A DNA stretch of 64,000 bases from Acetobacter sp. 46_36 (GCA_001917135.1 MNTT01000007.1:71404-135403), one strand, 5' to 3'; shown: positions 1 through 9,090, numbered from the stretch's first letter. A program made the numbers and translations. Notes: generated from the sequence alone by a model not told the origin.

Positions 1-255
1 CTTCTGATGTTTGCCATTCTCAATCTGCTCTGGCGCAGACCTTATGTCCGAAATCATAACGGAATTATCTCCGCAGCATTTCTTATTGTTTACGCAATAT
101 CGCGAATGTGTATGGAACTTTTTCGCGAACCGGATCAGCAAATCGGCTTTCTTCCCGGCGGTATTACGATGGGACAGCTGTTGTCCCTGCCGTTTCTTTT
201 ACTCGGACTTTTTGTTTTGCACCGCGCGGTCAGATTACCCGCTGACAAATATTAA
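1..255 (+). CDS. lgt: Prolipoprotein diacylglyceryl transferase, C-terminal fragment
   Basis: The reading frame is open from base 1, so the gene starts before the window and only about 84 C-terminal residues are seen. The segment with FREPDQQIGFL followed by TMGQLLSLPF and a last hydrophobic helix matches the conserved end of Lgt, the inner-membrane enzyme that moves diacylglycerol from phosphatidylglycerol to the lipobox cysteine of prolipoproteins. Lipoproteins that would be its substrates are encoded in this window (LptE, the TolC-like lipoprotein). The stop overlaps by 4 bases the stop of the convergent gene on the other strand, so there is no room for a terminator. Family call is firm; the rest of the protein is not visible. 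Confidence 0.9.
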   Translation, partial: LLMFAILNLLWRRPYVRNHNGIISAAFLIVYAISRMCMELFREPDQQIGFLPGGITMGQLLSLPFLLLGLFVLHRAVRLPADKY

Positions 256-1427
256 GCCTTAATCGTAATATTACGCGTAAACCGGCAGGCCTTTTGCAAG
301 TTTTCTTCGGCTCGCACCAAAACCGCCGCAGCGTCTGCGTCACTGCGCTTTTTTTCGCTGACGCATTGCGATACTGTTAATTGCAGATGATTATTTTCAT
401 TAAAAACAAACACGGACTTCGCCAAAATGCGGCGGACTTCTTCTGCTTTCTCAAAACTTTCTGCGGCATTGGCATTCATAAACGCCAAAATAAACGCATC
501 TGCCTTATAGTTATACACCAAAATCCCGGCATTGGTTTTGTTTATGCGCTTTAAGAACATTTTTTTCAGCAACAGCATTTTTCGCCGGCCAAAACGTTTC
601 AACAGCCGTTCGTATTCGTCGATATACATCAGGGCAATACTGTATTTAAGCGGGTATTTGTTTTCCGCTTCCCGGCAAAATGCCCTGCTGTTGGGAATTC
701 CCAAATCCTCGTCGCGACTCCTTGAATAATATACATAATACAGCGACGATAAAAGCAGTATCAGAACAGCTGCCAGAAAAAACAGGCTGAACGCAAACAA
801 ATTATCTGAAAAATAAACACCCATAAATACGGCAGTTCCGGCAAAAAAAGCGGCAGCACTCAATATCCGCCCTTTGCAGACATGATAAACAAACAAGACT
901 GATAAACATAAAACGGATATATTCAGAGCAGGATAATTAAACATACCGATATGTTTGTAGAAATAATACGAATCGGTATCTATGCTGTGATTTTGCAGTT
1001 TTTCAATCAACGCTGTCTGAGCAAACAGAAAAATATAAAACCAACTCCAATATTTATGAGGCTGTCTTTTGTGAAAAAGAAAATATGCCAACAAAATATC
1101 GGGAAGCAACAGCGCACTCCATATATTATACCCGGCCGAAAAAATATAATCCTCGCCGTATGTATATCTCAGACTGTTTATAACCAGGTACCCCGTATAA
1201 ATGACTGAGGCCATCATAACCGAACTTAAAATCCGGAAATACCCCATCACCAGCAATGTCAACCCAACGCAGCCAACGAAAAAACCGTGTACTGCATGGT
1301 AATTTTCTTCAGAAAAATCCGATACGGAAAAAAAATATACCAGAAAAGCCCCTAATACCAGAATCGGAAACAAAGCACTCTTGTTATATCCTATAATTTT
1401 TTCCAATTCCAGTTCCAACTTTAACAC
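252..1427 (-). CDS. Integral membrane protein with degenerate GGDEF domain
   Basis: About 391 residues. The N-terminal two thirds hold roughly eight hydrophobic helices. The last ~150 residues follow the layout of a GGDEF diguanylate cyclase domain: DLGIPNSRAF (like the LTGLPNRRAF entry), ALMYIDEYERLLKRFG, then a closing AEENLQKACRFTRN. Where RYGGDEF should stand the protein reads YNYKADAFILAF, so the catalytic loop is lost and cyclase activity is unlikely. I chose the GTG at 1427 because GGAG sits 7 bases upstream of it. The longer frame to an ATG at 1517 adds 30 unremarkable residues. It lies 136 bases downstream of queA on the same strand. Its role is unknown; it may be a sensor or a vestigial c-di-GMP protein. 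Confidence 0.6.
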   Translation of the reverse strand: MLKLELELEKIIGYNKSALFPILVLGAFLVYFFSVSDFSEENYHAVHGFFVGCVGLTLLVMGYFRILSSVMMASVIYTGYLVINSLRYTYGEDYIFSAGYNIWSALLLPDILLAYFLFHKRQPHKYWSWFYIFLFAQTALIEKLQNHSIDTDSYYFYKHIGMFNYPALNISVLCLSVLFVYHVCKGRILSAAAFFAGTAVFMGVYFSDNLFAFSLFFLAAVLILLLSSLYYVYYSRSRDEDLGIPNSRAFCREAENKYPLKYSIALMYIDEYERLLKRFGRRKMLLLKKMFLKRINKTNAGILVYNYKADAFILAFMNANAAESFEKAEEVRRILAKSVFVFNENNHLQLTVSQCVSEKKRSDADAAAVLVRAEENLQKACRFTRNITIKA

Positions 1428-1562
1428 ATCCGCTCTCCATTTGCTATTGCCATAATTTTGCCATGTACCAGATGCGGGTATCCGCCGGCGCGGAACCGCT
1501 TGCGCAAACAACGGCAAAAAAAGCTCTGCTCAGCCATATACGGGCAGTTTAAACCGGAATAG

Positions 1563-2645
1563 TTAAATTTTATTTACACATTTAAGGATTGAACTGTCGC
1601 CATAGGAATAAAAACGATACCGTTCTTTGACGGCATGTGCATACGCAGCCTTCATACGTTCGGTTCCGGCGATGGCGCATATCAGCATAAACAGCGTTGA
1701 TTTCGGCAAGTGAAAGTTGGTAATAATATAATCAATTACCTTAAATTTATATCCAGGCGTAATAAAAATTGACGTTTCTCCATTAAACGGATGCAATATG
1801 CCATTGTCATCGGCAGCGCTTTCCAACAGGCGCACCGACGTTGTGCCGACAGCAATTATCCGCCTTCCGTCCCTTTTGGCTTTATTGATAATTTCGCAGG
1901 CTTCGGGAGTAATAATACCGTATTCGGCGTGCATCTTATGGTCTTTGGTATCTTCCGTTTTCACGGGCAGAAACGTTCCGGCGCCGACATGCAGGGTCAG
2001 AAATACTTTGGATACGCCCTTTTCATCAAGTTTCTTCAATACACGGTCGGTAAAATGCAGTCCGGCCGTAGGCGCGGCAACTGCCCCTTCATATTTTGCA
2101 TATACAGTCTGATAATTTTCCTTATCATTGTATTTATTCCATAACCCCGCAACCGGTTTTTCACGCTTAATGTACGGCGGCAGCGGCATCATCCCATACG
2201 TTTCCAACATTTTCGACAGATTATCAACCGGACAGAGAAATTCCAGAAGTACGCCGTCTTCACCGCGTTTTTCAATCACACGCGCTTTAAACAATGATTT
2301 TTCCGGCGCAATTTCCGACGTATAAAAAGTAATTTCGTCCTCTGGATGCAGACGCTTGGAGTTTTTTACAAATGCCCACCATGTCTGACCATTTTCGGGA
2401 TGATACAAAGTTACTTCGACCTCTGCTTCCCCCCTTTTTCCGTAAAGGCGCGCGGGAATTACCTTTGTATCATTAAAAACCAGAACATCACCGGAATTCA
2501 GAATATCCGGCAAATCATAGAAATGCCGGTCAACGGTAACACCTTCTTCCGATAAATCCAGAAGGCGGGACGCGTCCCGCGGGTTTGCCGGCTCTTTGGC
2601 AATTAATTCTTTGTCCAAATCAAAATCAAATAAATCTACGCGCAT
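1563..2645 (-). CDS. queA: tRNA preQ1(34) S-adenosylmethionine ribosyltransferase-isomerase QueA
   Basis: 360 residues, normal length. The N-terminus (DLFDFDLDKELIAKEPANPR then DASRLL) and the segments EGAVAAPTAGLHFTDR, LHVGAGTFLPVK and ITNFHLPKSTLFMLICA are hallmark QueA blocks. The enzyme transfers the ribosyl part of SAM to preQ1 in the tRNA anticodon to make epoxyqueuosine. The start ATG is preceded by GAGGAAAGACC. A good sigma-70 type promoter lies just upstream (2672-2700). It leads a minus-strand pair with the degenerate GGDEF protein. No tgt gene is seen nearby, although tgt often accompanies queA. Confidence 0.95.
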   Translation of the reverse strand: MRVDLFDFDLDKELIAKEPANPRDASRLLDLSEEGVTVDRHFYDLPDILNSGDVLVFNDTKVIPARLYGKRGEAEVEVTLYHPENGQTWWAFVKNSKRLHPEDEITFYTSEIAPEKSLFKARVIEKRGEDGVLLEFLCPVDNLSKMLETYGMMPLPPYIKREKPVAGLWNKYNDKENYQTVYAKYEGAVAAPTAGLHFTDRVLKKLDEKGVSKVFLTLHVGAGTFLPVKTEDTKDHKMHAEYGIITPEACEIINKAKRDGRRIIAVGTTSVRLLESAADDNGILHPFNGETSIFITPGYKFKVIDYIITNFHLPKSTLFMLICAIAGTERMKAAYAHAVKERYRFYSYGDSSILKCVNKI

Positions 2646-2671
2646 GGTCTTTCCTCTTGTTATTTTTCGCG

Positions 2672-2700
2672 TTTATAAACCAATGTATGAAATTTGGCAA
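2672..2700 (-). promoter_or_regulatory. Predicted sigma-70 promoter of queA
   Basis: On the minus strand TTGCCA (2700-2695) and TATAAA (2677-2672) are separated by exactly 17 bases, each one mismatch from consensus. The expected start of transcription is about 20 bases before the queA ATG. Confidence 0.55.
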
Positions 2701-2769
2701 CCAATTTTTAAGAACATCTTTACTATTGACAATTTTTTAAAAAAATATTTAAAATTGACAAAAAAGTTG

Positions 2770-2798
2770 TTGAAATAATTAAAAACATGATATATACT
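2770..2798 (+). promoter_or_regulatory. Predicted sigma-70 promoter of the large repeat protein
   Basis: TTGAAA at 2770-2775 and TATACT at 2793-2798 have a 17-base spacer. Transcription would start near 2805, inside the longest possible reading frame. This supports translation from the ATG at 2837 rather than 2810. Confidence 0.55.
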
Positions 2799-2836
2799 GC
2801 CCTTAAATAATGGTGTTTTTTATGGAGAAAAAAACA

Positions 2837-5800
2837 ATGACTAATGCTTTTGACAGCATGGATTTAAATACGGCATACGAAATTGCCGGAGGCTATATTG
2901 AGGCTGATGACGAAATTTTCGCCAAAGCCCTTGAAATGGTCAAAGCCGACGATGCCCGTTTCGCCGAAGAGCTGAAAGCCGCCCGCAAAGCCGAAACTTC
3001 TCTCAAAGCCCAACAGGACAAAGAAGAAGAAATCGCAGCCAGTGCCGAAGAAGTTCTGGACAACACCTCGTTTTTGAAGCAGGAATTCGGCAATGACAAA
3101 TTTCAGCAGGATTTTTTTGCCGATGAGGAAATTAAGGCAGCAGAAAAAAACACCCCTGTTTATGATATCAATCCCGAAACGCAAGAACGGTTTGAACTTG
3201 AAGGAGACGACAAACACGCCCATTTTGAAATGCTGTTTGAAAAGGCTAAGCTGGACGTCTGGCGCGAGCAGGCAGGAAGCAAAGAATTTCATAATTTAAA
3301 AAACAAAGATAAAAAGAAAAGCCTGTTTGCAGCGGTTAAAAATTCATTTTTAAGCACGGTCGCCCACCTCAGGACATCTGCGCAGATAGAACGCGAGGTT
3401 CCAGATGCCGTTCATGCCGTACAAAAAGAAGACAAGAACTTTTTCGCCAAACAGGCGGGAAGTATGTTGTCGAAAATTCAGAATGCCCTTAATCCGAACA
3501 AGGAAATAAAGATTTCGTCCAGTTCGGTTATGGCAGCTTGTGCCGAATCGGAAGCCAGAACAAACAAATTCGCCAGAAAACTTGCCGACCTGGCTAAAAA
3601 GGCAACCAGCAAAAAGAAAGAATGTTTTTCAAAAGCCGCTTTAATGACCCACAAGGCCAAAGAGGCTTTTGCAGAAAAAGCCAAACTGGTTTGGGGACAG
3701 CGGTACGAATTTATGGCAAACATACGCGACCGCGCCCCGAAGATTGTTACGGATATGGCCGCAACCGGCGTTTTGGTCGGGGCGACAGCCCTTTCCGCAC
3801 CGTGGCTCGGGACAGCCGTTATCGGCTATGGCGCTTACAAGGCTGCATCCGCCTGGGTCTGGCCGATTGTAACCCATGCCAGAAAAGAAGCACGTTTGGC
3901 TCAAAAAGATGCCAAAGCGCCCAAAATGAAGTTTTGGGACAGGCTGAAAAAATCTGCCGATACGGTTACTTCTTCTAAAGAGTACTATAAAGAAGCAGGT
4001 TGGGGCTGCGCTGCGGGATTACTTGGCCTCGGTGCCGCCGGAATAGCTTCCGGTGCCGGTGCCAACGTCCTTTTGCAAAAAAGTTTCCAACGTTTGTCCA
4101 GCACTGCCGTTTATACGGCTAACAGTCTGACCAATGCCGTCAAAAAACTTAAGGAAAAAGATAGTAACTGGTGGGGCAAAGGAATGGCTGTTGCCAGCAC
4201 AATGGTTATGGCTTACGTATTGACTTCCTGTGGCGAAAATACGGAAGAAACTTTGCGTATGCCGCAAAATAACGGCGGAATGCCGGATTTGACCGGAGAC
4301 GGAAACAAAACACAGGCTGTGGCAGATACGACCAATACAGTTCAACGGCAGACAGTTCAGGCCGTTGTCGAGACGACTCCAACCATAAGTGTTCCCGAAA
4401 ATTGGGAAAGCAATATGGGAATCACCGAAAACCAATGGGAAAGGCTGCAAAGTTTCTGGGGAGGCAAGGAGCAATATGAAACTTTTTATAAAAAGATAAG
4501 CGATGATATGCTTGAAAAAGGCGGTATCTTTGAGGGGATGACCCGTGAGCAGGTTTTGTTTAAATATGAACGTTTATCTTCATGGAATCTGACCCAGCAT
4601 CAGGAAGTTATCAGACGCATGGACTCATTTTTCGGCTGCGACGGCGAGGAACGGATTATGCTTACGGCAGATGATGCCAAATCGCTTGATGACGTATTGT
4701 CCAACGGTGCCATCAGAGATGTGGACGGAACAAAATGCATCAGAACAACCGGCATTGACATCAATTGCGGCGAAGAAGCCGTCAGACACGACGTCCGTGT
4801 TGACTGCGGATGCGATGAAAATGTGCCTGCAAATCACGCCAAAACGGAAAAAGTTTCCGTTCAGGCCGCGCAGGATTACAGCTTTGAGGAAGTTCCTGGC
4901 TCTTCAGTTACGGTTGTCAGAGAAAGCGTACAGGAAAATGCAAACGGCTCTGGTACCGGCGTCAAAATTGTTCAGGCAAACAACCTCAATAGCGGAAAAG
5001 TTATCGGCGAAACGTCACCTGATGCCGTCAGCGGCGTGAAACCTGACAATGTCCAAGTCGTTATCGGACAAACTGGCGACGGTATCGCGGAAGAAAGAAC
5101 CGGAGTTGCAACAACCGATGATACCTCTACGTCCGGAGCAAGAGCAGCCGCAGAAGATGAATTTACTTTCACCGAGATTCCGGGAACCACAACGCAAGTA
5201 ACCGACAGCAGCAGCGTTTCCGGCGAAACAATCACACTTTCAGACAAAAGCGATGCAACGGCTGCGGTTTTGACAGAGGAATATACTTTTGAAGAAGTAC
5301 AGGGTTCTAGCAGGGTTGTAACTCCTGAGACAGGTACCGAAATAAAGAGTTCCGGTCTTAGAAATGAGGATATAATGCAGACCGATGCCCCGGCCGCAGG
5401 AGTTACCGAGCAGATTGTTGCCGATTCAGACGAAATTGCCGCCGGCACGCCTGCCGCTGACAACGTTCCCGAACGCGGCGGGTATCAAAACACCGGTTTG
5501 ACCGAAGCCCAGTACCATCGGACAGAAACATTTTTCAAAAATAAATTCGGCGAAAACGCTTTCGATGACTATATGAACAGAATTACAGACGATATGCGTG
5601 CCAAAGGCGGTATGTTTGAGGGATTAAGCAAAGCTCAGGCATTGTACTCTGTCCAGCAGATGACTGCATGGTCCAATGACCAGCACGGAGCATTTGCCAA
5701 CGAAATTTCAACGATGATTGAATACCTTAAAGGGGAATGTAAGGATACTATTACCGTTTCGGAATCCGGCGCCATTAAAACCGTTATCGACAAAGTTAAC

Positions 5801-6400
5801 GAAAACGGCACTATCGACGGCGTTACGGGTTCGACAAACAAAGTAGTCAGGTACTTTCAAGCCAACGACTGCGGCGAACACGGCACTTACGCCATCAATG
5901 AAAGCACGGCTACAAGTGAAATTACACAGCCGTCCGGCAACAAATTCAAACGTTTCTTCAAAAAAATGTGGAATACGTCTCCGGAACCGGTTTTTGAAGA
6001 AATTGAAGGAACCAGCCGGGTTGTTGAAAGAGTACAAGTTGCCGAAACTGTCGTTGATCCCCAAATTAAGATTATTCAAGCCAATAATCTTGATGAAGGA
6101 AAAGTTATCGGTACAGCCAATACCGACGATATTTCCTCTGTCCGCGCAGACAATGTCGAAGTTGTAATCGGCTCGGAACAAGCTCCGACTGAGGTTTCCG
6201 CAAACGAGGCAGCGGCAGAAGAAGCCAAACGACGCGTTTCGAACAAAGTCGGCAAAAGAGTTGCACAGGCAGCTGTCGAGAGCAATACTCCACAGCTGTC
6301 TCCTGAAGCCGCAGCCGCACTCAGGGAAAGCGGACGGGATCCGAGCAAGCTCACCAACCCGGCTTTGATAAAATGGGCAAATGAAACATACAGACAATAA
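2837..6400 (+). CDS. Very large internally duplicated protein of unknown function
   Basis: 1187 residues from the ATG at 2837, which has GGAG 9 bases upstream; an ATG at 2810 lies about at the predicted transcript start. Residues 1-300 are charged, rich in Ala/Lys/Glu and probably helical. Three hydrophobic stretches follow (about 300-350, 385-415 and 449-464); the last ends in YVLTSCG, lipobox-like but far too internal for a signal peptide. The C-terminal half is modular. Module C (ITENQW...KGGIFEGMTREQ, about 529-605) recurs at about 889-965 (LTEAQY...KGGMFEGLSKAQ). Motif A (FEEVPGSS / FTEIPGTT / FEEVQGSS / FEEIEGTS) occurs four times. Module B (VQANNLNSGKVIGETSPDAV) recurs as IQANNLDEGKVIGTANTDDI. 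The layout implies a duplication of about 1.1 kb. I recognise no family. A membrane-anchored surface or scaffold protein is possible, but this is inference. Confidence 0.8.
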   Translation: MTNAFDSMDLNTAYEIAGGYIEADDEIFAKALEMVKADDARFAEELKAARKAETSLKAQQDKEEEIAASAEEVLDNTSFLKQEFGNDKFQQDFFADEEIKAAEKNTPVYDINPETQERFELEGDDKHAHFEMLFEKAKLDVWREQAGSKEFHNLKNKDKKKSLFAAVKNSFLSTVAHLRTSAQIEREVPDAVHAVQKEDKNFFAKQAGSMLSKIQNALNPNKEIKISSSSVMAACAESEARTNKFARKLADLAKKATSKKKECFSKAALMTHKAKEAFAEKAKLVWGQRYEFMANIRDRAPKIVTDMAATGVLVGATALSAPWLGTAVIGYGAYKAASAWVWPIVTHARKEARLAQKDAKAPKMKFWDRLKKSADTVTSSKEYYKEAGWGCAAGLLGLGAAGIASGAGANVLLQKSFQRLSSTAVYTANSLTNAVKKLKEKDSNWWGKGMAVASTMVMAYVLTSCGENTEETLRMPQNNGGMPDLTGDGNKTQAVADTTNTVQRQTVQAVVETTPTISVPENWESNMGITENQWERLQSFWGGKEQYETFYKKISDDMLEKGGIFEGMTREQVLFKYERLSSWNLTQHQEVIRRMDSFFGCDGEERIMLTADDAKSLDDVLSNGAIRDVDGTKCIRTTGIDINCGEEAVRHDVRVDCGCDENVPANHAKTEKVSVQAAQDYSFEEVPGSSVTVVRESVQENANGSGTGVKIVQANNLNSGKVIGETSPDAVSGVKPDNVQVVIGQTGDGIAEERTGVATTDDTSTSGARAAAEDEFTFTEIPGTTTQVTDSSSVSGETITLSDKSDATAAVLTEEYTFEEVQGSSRVVTPETGTEIKSSGLRNEDIMQTDAPAAGVTEQIVADSDEIAAGTPAADNVPERGGYQNTGLTEAQYHRTETFFKNKFGENAFDDYMNRITDDMRAKGGMFEGLSKAQALYSVQQMTAWSNDQHGAFANEISTMIEYLKGECKDTITVSESGAIKTVIDKVNENGTIDGVTGSTNKVVRYFQANDCGEHGTYAINESTATSEITQPSGNKFKRFFKKMWNTSPEPVFEEIEGTSRVVERVQVAETVVDPQIKIIQANNLDEGKVIGTANTDDISSVRADNVEVVIGSEQAPTEVSANEAAAEEAKRRVSNKVGKRVAQAAVESNTPQLSPEAAAALRESGRDPSKLTNPALIKWANETYRQ

Positions 6401-6423
6401 TGGCTGATTGGAGCCTTGCATTT

Positions 6424-6457
6424 AAACGCCGGTATAAACTGCCGGCGTTTTCTTTTT
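6424..6457 (+). terminator. Rho-independent terminator after the large repeat protein
   Basis: A perfect 9-base stem AAACGCCGG / CCGGCGTTT (6424-6432 with 6442-6450) and a 9-base loop run into a T-rich tract, 24 bases after the stop codon. Confidence 0.8.
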
Positions 6458-6593
6458 CCTCAAACATTGCTAAACCGCATTCATAAACCGGAGATAAAGA
6501 AAACAGCATATCTGTATCAAAAGTTTAATAAATTGGGGATAACTTTCCCCTATATCAGCTCTCTTTTTAAAATTTTGCTTGAAAAAAGCAGAA

Positions 6594-6623
6594 TTGGTGT
6601 TAATTTATGCTCGATTTTATGAT
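6594..6623 (+). promoter_or_regulatory. Possible promoter of gap
   Basis: TTGGTG at 6594-6599 and TATGAT at 6618-6623 are 18 bases apart. The -10 is good and the -35 moderate. It would give a leader of about 45 bases before the gap ATG. Confidence 0.4.
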
Positions 6624-6673
6624 ATATGCCGTGCGGGGCTGTCCGCACTCTGATATTTTGGAAGGATAATAAT

Positions 6674-7681
6674 ATGACTATTCGCGTCGGTATTAACGGA
6701 TTTGGACGTATCGGTCGTCTGGTATTTCGTGCTGCTCAGAAAAGAAACGACATTGAAATTGTCGGCATCAATGATTTGATTGATGTTGAATATATGGCTT
6801 ATATGCTCAGATATGACACCATGCACGGCCAGTTTGACGGTACGATTGAAGTTAAAGACGGCAAATTGGTTGTTAACGGAAAAGCTATCCGCGTTACAGC
6901 CGAAAAGAACCCGGCCGATTTGAAATGGGATGAAGTCGGCGCCGAATATGTTGTTGAATCTACCGGTTTGTTCCTGACGAAAGAAAAAGCTCAGGGACAT
7001 ATTGACGCTGGTGCAAAATATGTCGTTATGTCTGCTCCGTCAAAAGATGACACGCCGATGTTTGTCTGCGGTGTCAACACCGACTCTTATGTTAAAGGAA
7101 CACAGTTTGTTTCCAATGCTTCCTGCACCACGAACTGCCTGGCTCCGATTGCCAAGGTTTTGAATGATGCGTTCGGCATTACAGACGGTTTGATGACCAC
7201 TGTTCACTCCACCACAGCAACCCAGAAAACCGTTGACGGTCCGTCGATGAAAGACTGGAGAGGCGGACGTGCCGCTTCCGGCAACATTATCCCGTCTTCG
7301 ACAGGTGCTGCCAAAGCTGTCGGCAAAGTTATTCCGACCCTGAACGGCAAACTGACCGGTATGTCTTTCCGCGTTCCGACACTGGACGTTTCGGTTGTCG
7401 ATTTGACCGCAAACCTGGCTAAGCCGGCTACCTATGAAGAAATTTGCGCAGCAATGAAGAAAGCATCCGAAGGCGAATTAAAGGGCATTTTGGGTTATAC
7501 CGAGGATCAGGTCGTTTCTTCCGACTTCCTTGGTGACGCTCGTACTTCCATTTTTGACGCCAAAGCCGGCATTCAGCTTACACCGACTTTTGTTAAGGTT
7601 GTCAGCTGGTATGACAACGAATGGGGCTACTCCAACAAGGTTCTTGACCTCGTTGCCCATATGGCTAAAGTAAACGGATAA
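6674..7681 (+). CDS. gap: Glyceraldehyde-3-phosphate dehydrogenase, NAD type
   Basis: 335 residues, the family length. The start is the ATG at 6674 after GAAGGATAATAAT; an upstream in-frame ATG at 6626 adds 16 residues not found in GAPDH. The Rossmann motif GINGFGRIGR opens the protein, SNASCTTNCLAP carries catalytic Cys151, and WYDNEWGYSNKV closes it. Asp34 at the end of the second strand favours NAD over NADP. It converts glyceraldehyde-3-phosphate and phosphate to 1,3-bisphosphoglycerate, the substrate of Pgk encoded next. The two genes are separated by a structured 95-base spacer. Confidence 0.97.
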   Translation: MTIRVGINGFGRIGRLVFRAAQKRNDIEIVGINDLIDVEYMAYMLRYDTMHGQFDGTIEVKDGKLVVNGKAIRVTAEKNPADLKWDEVGAEYVVESTGLFLTKEKAQGHIDAGAKYVVMSAPSKDDTPMFVCGVNTDSYVKGTQFVSNASCTTNCLAPIAKVLNDAFGITDGLMTTVHSTTATQKTVDGPSMKDWRGGRAASGNIIPSSTGAAKAVGKVIPTLNGKLTGMSFRVPTLDVSVVDLTANLAKPATYEEICAAMKKASEGELKGILGYTEDQVVSSDFLGDARTSIFDAKAGIQLTPTFVKVVSWYDNEWGYSNKVLDLVAHMAKVNG

Positions 7682-7688
7682 TTTTACC

Positions 7689-7757
7689 TTTCCCCGCCGC
7701 TTTGAAGTAGGTACGTTGTTAACGGTACAAACGGATAGGCTGCGGGGATTGTTTTTT
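7689..7757 (+). terminator. Structured gap-pgk spacer, terminator- or attenuator-like
   Basis: TCCCCGC and GCGGGGA pair across the spacer and enclose an inner hairpin (GTACGTT-gtt-AACGGTAC, one bulge). A run of T follows immediately. It could reduce read-through into pgk or stabilise the upstream gap mRNA; sequence alone cannot tell which. Confidence 0.45.
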
Positions 7758-7776
7758 TAGATTGAGGAAAATACGA

Positions 7777-8988
7777 ATGACCGAATACAAAACGATTAAA
7801 GATTTAGGCGATTTGAACGGAAAAGTTGTCATGCTGCGTGCAGATTTGAATGTTCCGATGGACGAAAATTTCAACGTTACCAATACGGCAAGAATTGACA
7901 GAACCGTTCCGACAATTAAAACATTGATGGAAAAAGGTGCAAAAGTTGTCGTAATTTCGCATTTCGGCAGACCTGAAGGCAAAGGCGATATGAAAAATTC
8001 TTTGTCCCATATTGTCAAAGATTTAGAAAAAGCACTGGGAAAACATGTCGTATTTGTTGACGACTGTATCGGTTCGAAAGTTGAAGATGCTGTCAAAAAT
8101 ATGAAAAATGACGAAGTTCTATTGTTAGAGAACCTGCGTTTTTATAACGAAGAAAAAAAGGGCGACGAAAATTTTGCCAAAGAACTGGTCAAACCTGCCG
8201 ACGTTTATGTTTCAGATGCATTTTCCACCGCTCACCGCGCTCACGCTTCCATGGTTGCAGCTGCAAAGCTTTTGCCGTCTGCAATGGGGCTGTTAATGGA
8301 AGAAGAAGTCAATGCGTTGTCTACCGGCTTGAACAACCCGGTTCGCCCGCTGATTGCAATTGTCGGCGGTTCCAAAGTTTCTACCAAGCTTGACCTGCTG
8401 AACAACCTGGTTAAGAAGGTTAACAAACTGGTCATTTCCGGCGGCATGGCGCATACTTTTATGAAAGCCAACGGCATTGATACCATTAATGAAAACAACT
8501 CTTTGGTACAGATGGATATGTTGGATACGGCCAAAGAGATTATGGCCACAGCCAAAAGCAACAACTGTGAAATCATTCTGCCGACAGATGTTGTCGTATC
8601 CAAGGAATTCAAACCGATGGCCGAGCATAAAACTGTCGATTTGGAACATATTCCGGCGGAGGGCTGGAGCCTGCTCGACGTAGGGGAAAAGACTATTGCC
8701 GCTATCAATGGCAAACTTGACGAATGCAAAACTTTGGTATGGAACGGTCCTCTCGGCGTATTTGAAATGAAACCGTTTGACAATGCAACAAATAAGGTGG
8801 CACAGCATGCAGCCGAGTTGACACAGGAAGGCAAGCTGACGTCTGTTGCCGGCGGCGGCGATACCGTTTCGGCTCTTGACAATGCCGGCGTTGCCGACAA
8901 ATTTACCTACATTTCGACGGCCGGCGGCGCGTTTCTGGAATGGATGGAAGGCAAAGAGCTTCCTGGCGTTGCTGTACTTGCAAAATAA
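7777..8988 (+). CDS. pgk: Phosphoglycerate kinase
   Basis: 403 residues, normal for bacterial Pgk. The ATG at 7777 follows GAGG by 9 bases; the TTG at 7762 extends the frame by only five residues. Recognisable blocks are MLRADLNVPMD, SHFGRPEGK, ENLRFYNEEKKGD, AIVGGSKVSTKL and the nucleotide-loop region TSVAGGGDTVSAL. It transfers phosphate from 1,3-bisphosphoglycerate to ADP, the first ATP-yielding step of lower glycolysis, directly after Gap. A strong terminator follows the stop. No tpi, fba or eno gene is in the window. Confidence 0.97.
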   Translation: MTEYKTIKDLGDLNGKVVMLRADLNVPMDENFNVTNTARIDRTVPTIKTLMEKGAKVVVISHFGRPEGKGDMKNSLSHIVKDLEKALGKHVVFVDDCIGSKVEDAVKNMKNDEVLLLENLRFYNEEKKGDENFAKELVKPADVYVSDAFSTAHRAHASMVAAAKLLPSAMGLLMEEEVNALSTGLNNPVRPLIAIVGGSKVSTKLDLLNNLVKKVNKLVISGGMAHTFMKANGIDTINENNSLVQMDMLDTAKEIMATAKSNNCEIILPTDVVVSKEFKPMAEHKTVDLEHIPAEGWSLLDVGEKTIAAINGKLDECKTLVWNGPLGVFEMKPFDNATNKVAQHAAELTQEGKLTSVAGGGDTVSALDNAGVADKFTYISTAGGAFLEWMEGKELPGVAVLAK

Positions 8989-9008
8989 CCAGAAATCACG
9001 GTAAAATA

Positions 9009-9047
9009 AAAAACAGAGACAAGATGCTATTTTGTCTCTGTTTTTTA
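9009..9047 (+). terminator. Rho-independent terminator after pgk
   Basis: A perfect 13-base stem AAAACAGAGACAA / TTGTCTCTGTTTT (9010-9022 with 9032-9044) runs into TT, with A's on the 5' side, so it could work in both directions. Confidence 0.9.
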
Positions 9048-9090
9048 TATTATAATATTTTGTAATATTTTTTTCATACTATCCATACTT

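Noticed and set aside
4180..4233. Lipobox-like YVLTSCG in the large repeat protein as a lipoprotein signal
   Set aside because: It lies at about residue 465 of an open frame with a strong upstream start. An internal start there has no good binding site, so it is treated as an internal hydrophobic segment.
5708..6421. 237-codon reading frame antisense to the large repeat protein
   Set aside because: Cys/Phe-rich antisense shadow of a biased coding strand, with no ribosome-binding site and no recognisable protein pattern. The other long antisense frames there (2864-3292, 4019-4474, 4972-5463) are of the same kind.
8241..8900. 219-codon frame antisense to pgk
   Set aside because: Shadow of the well-conserved Pgk coding sequence.
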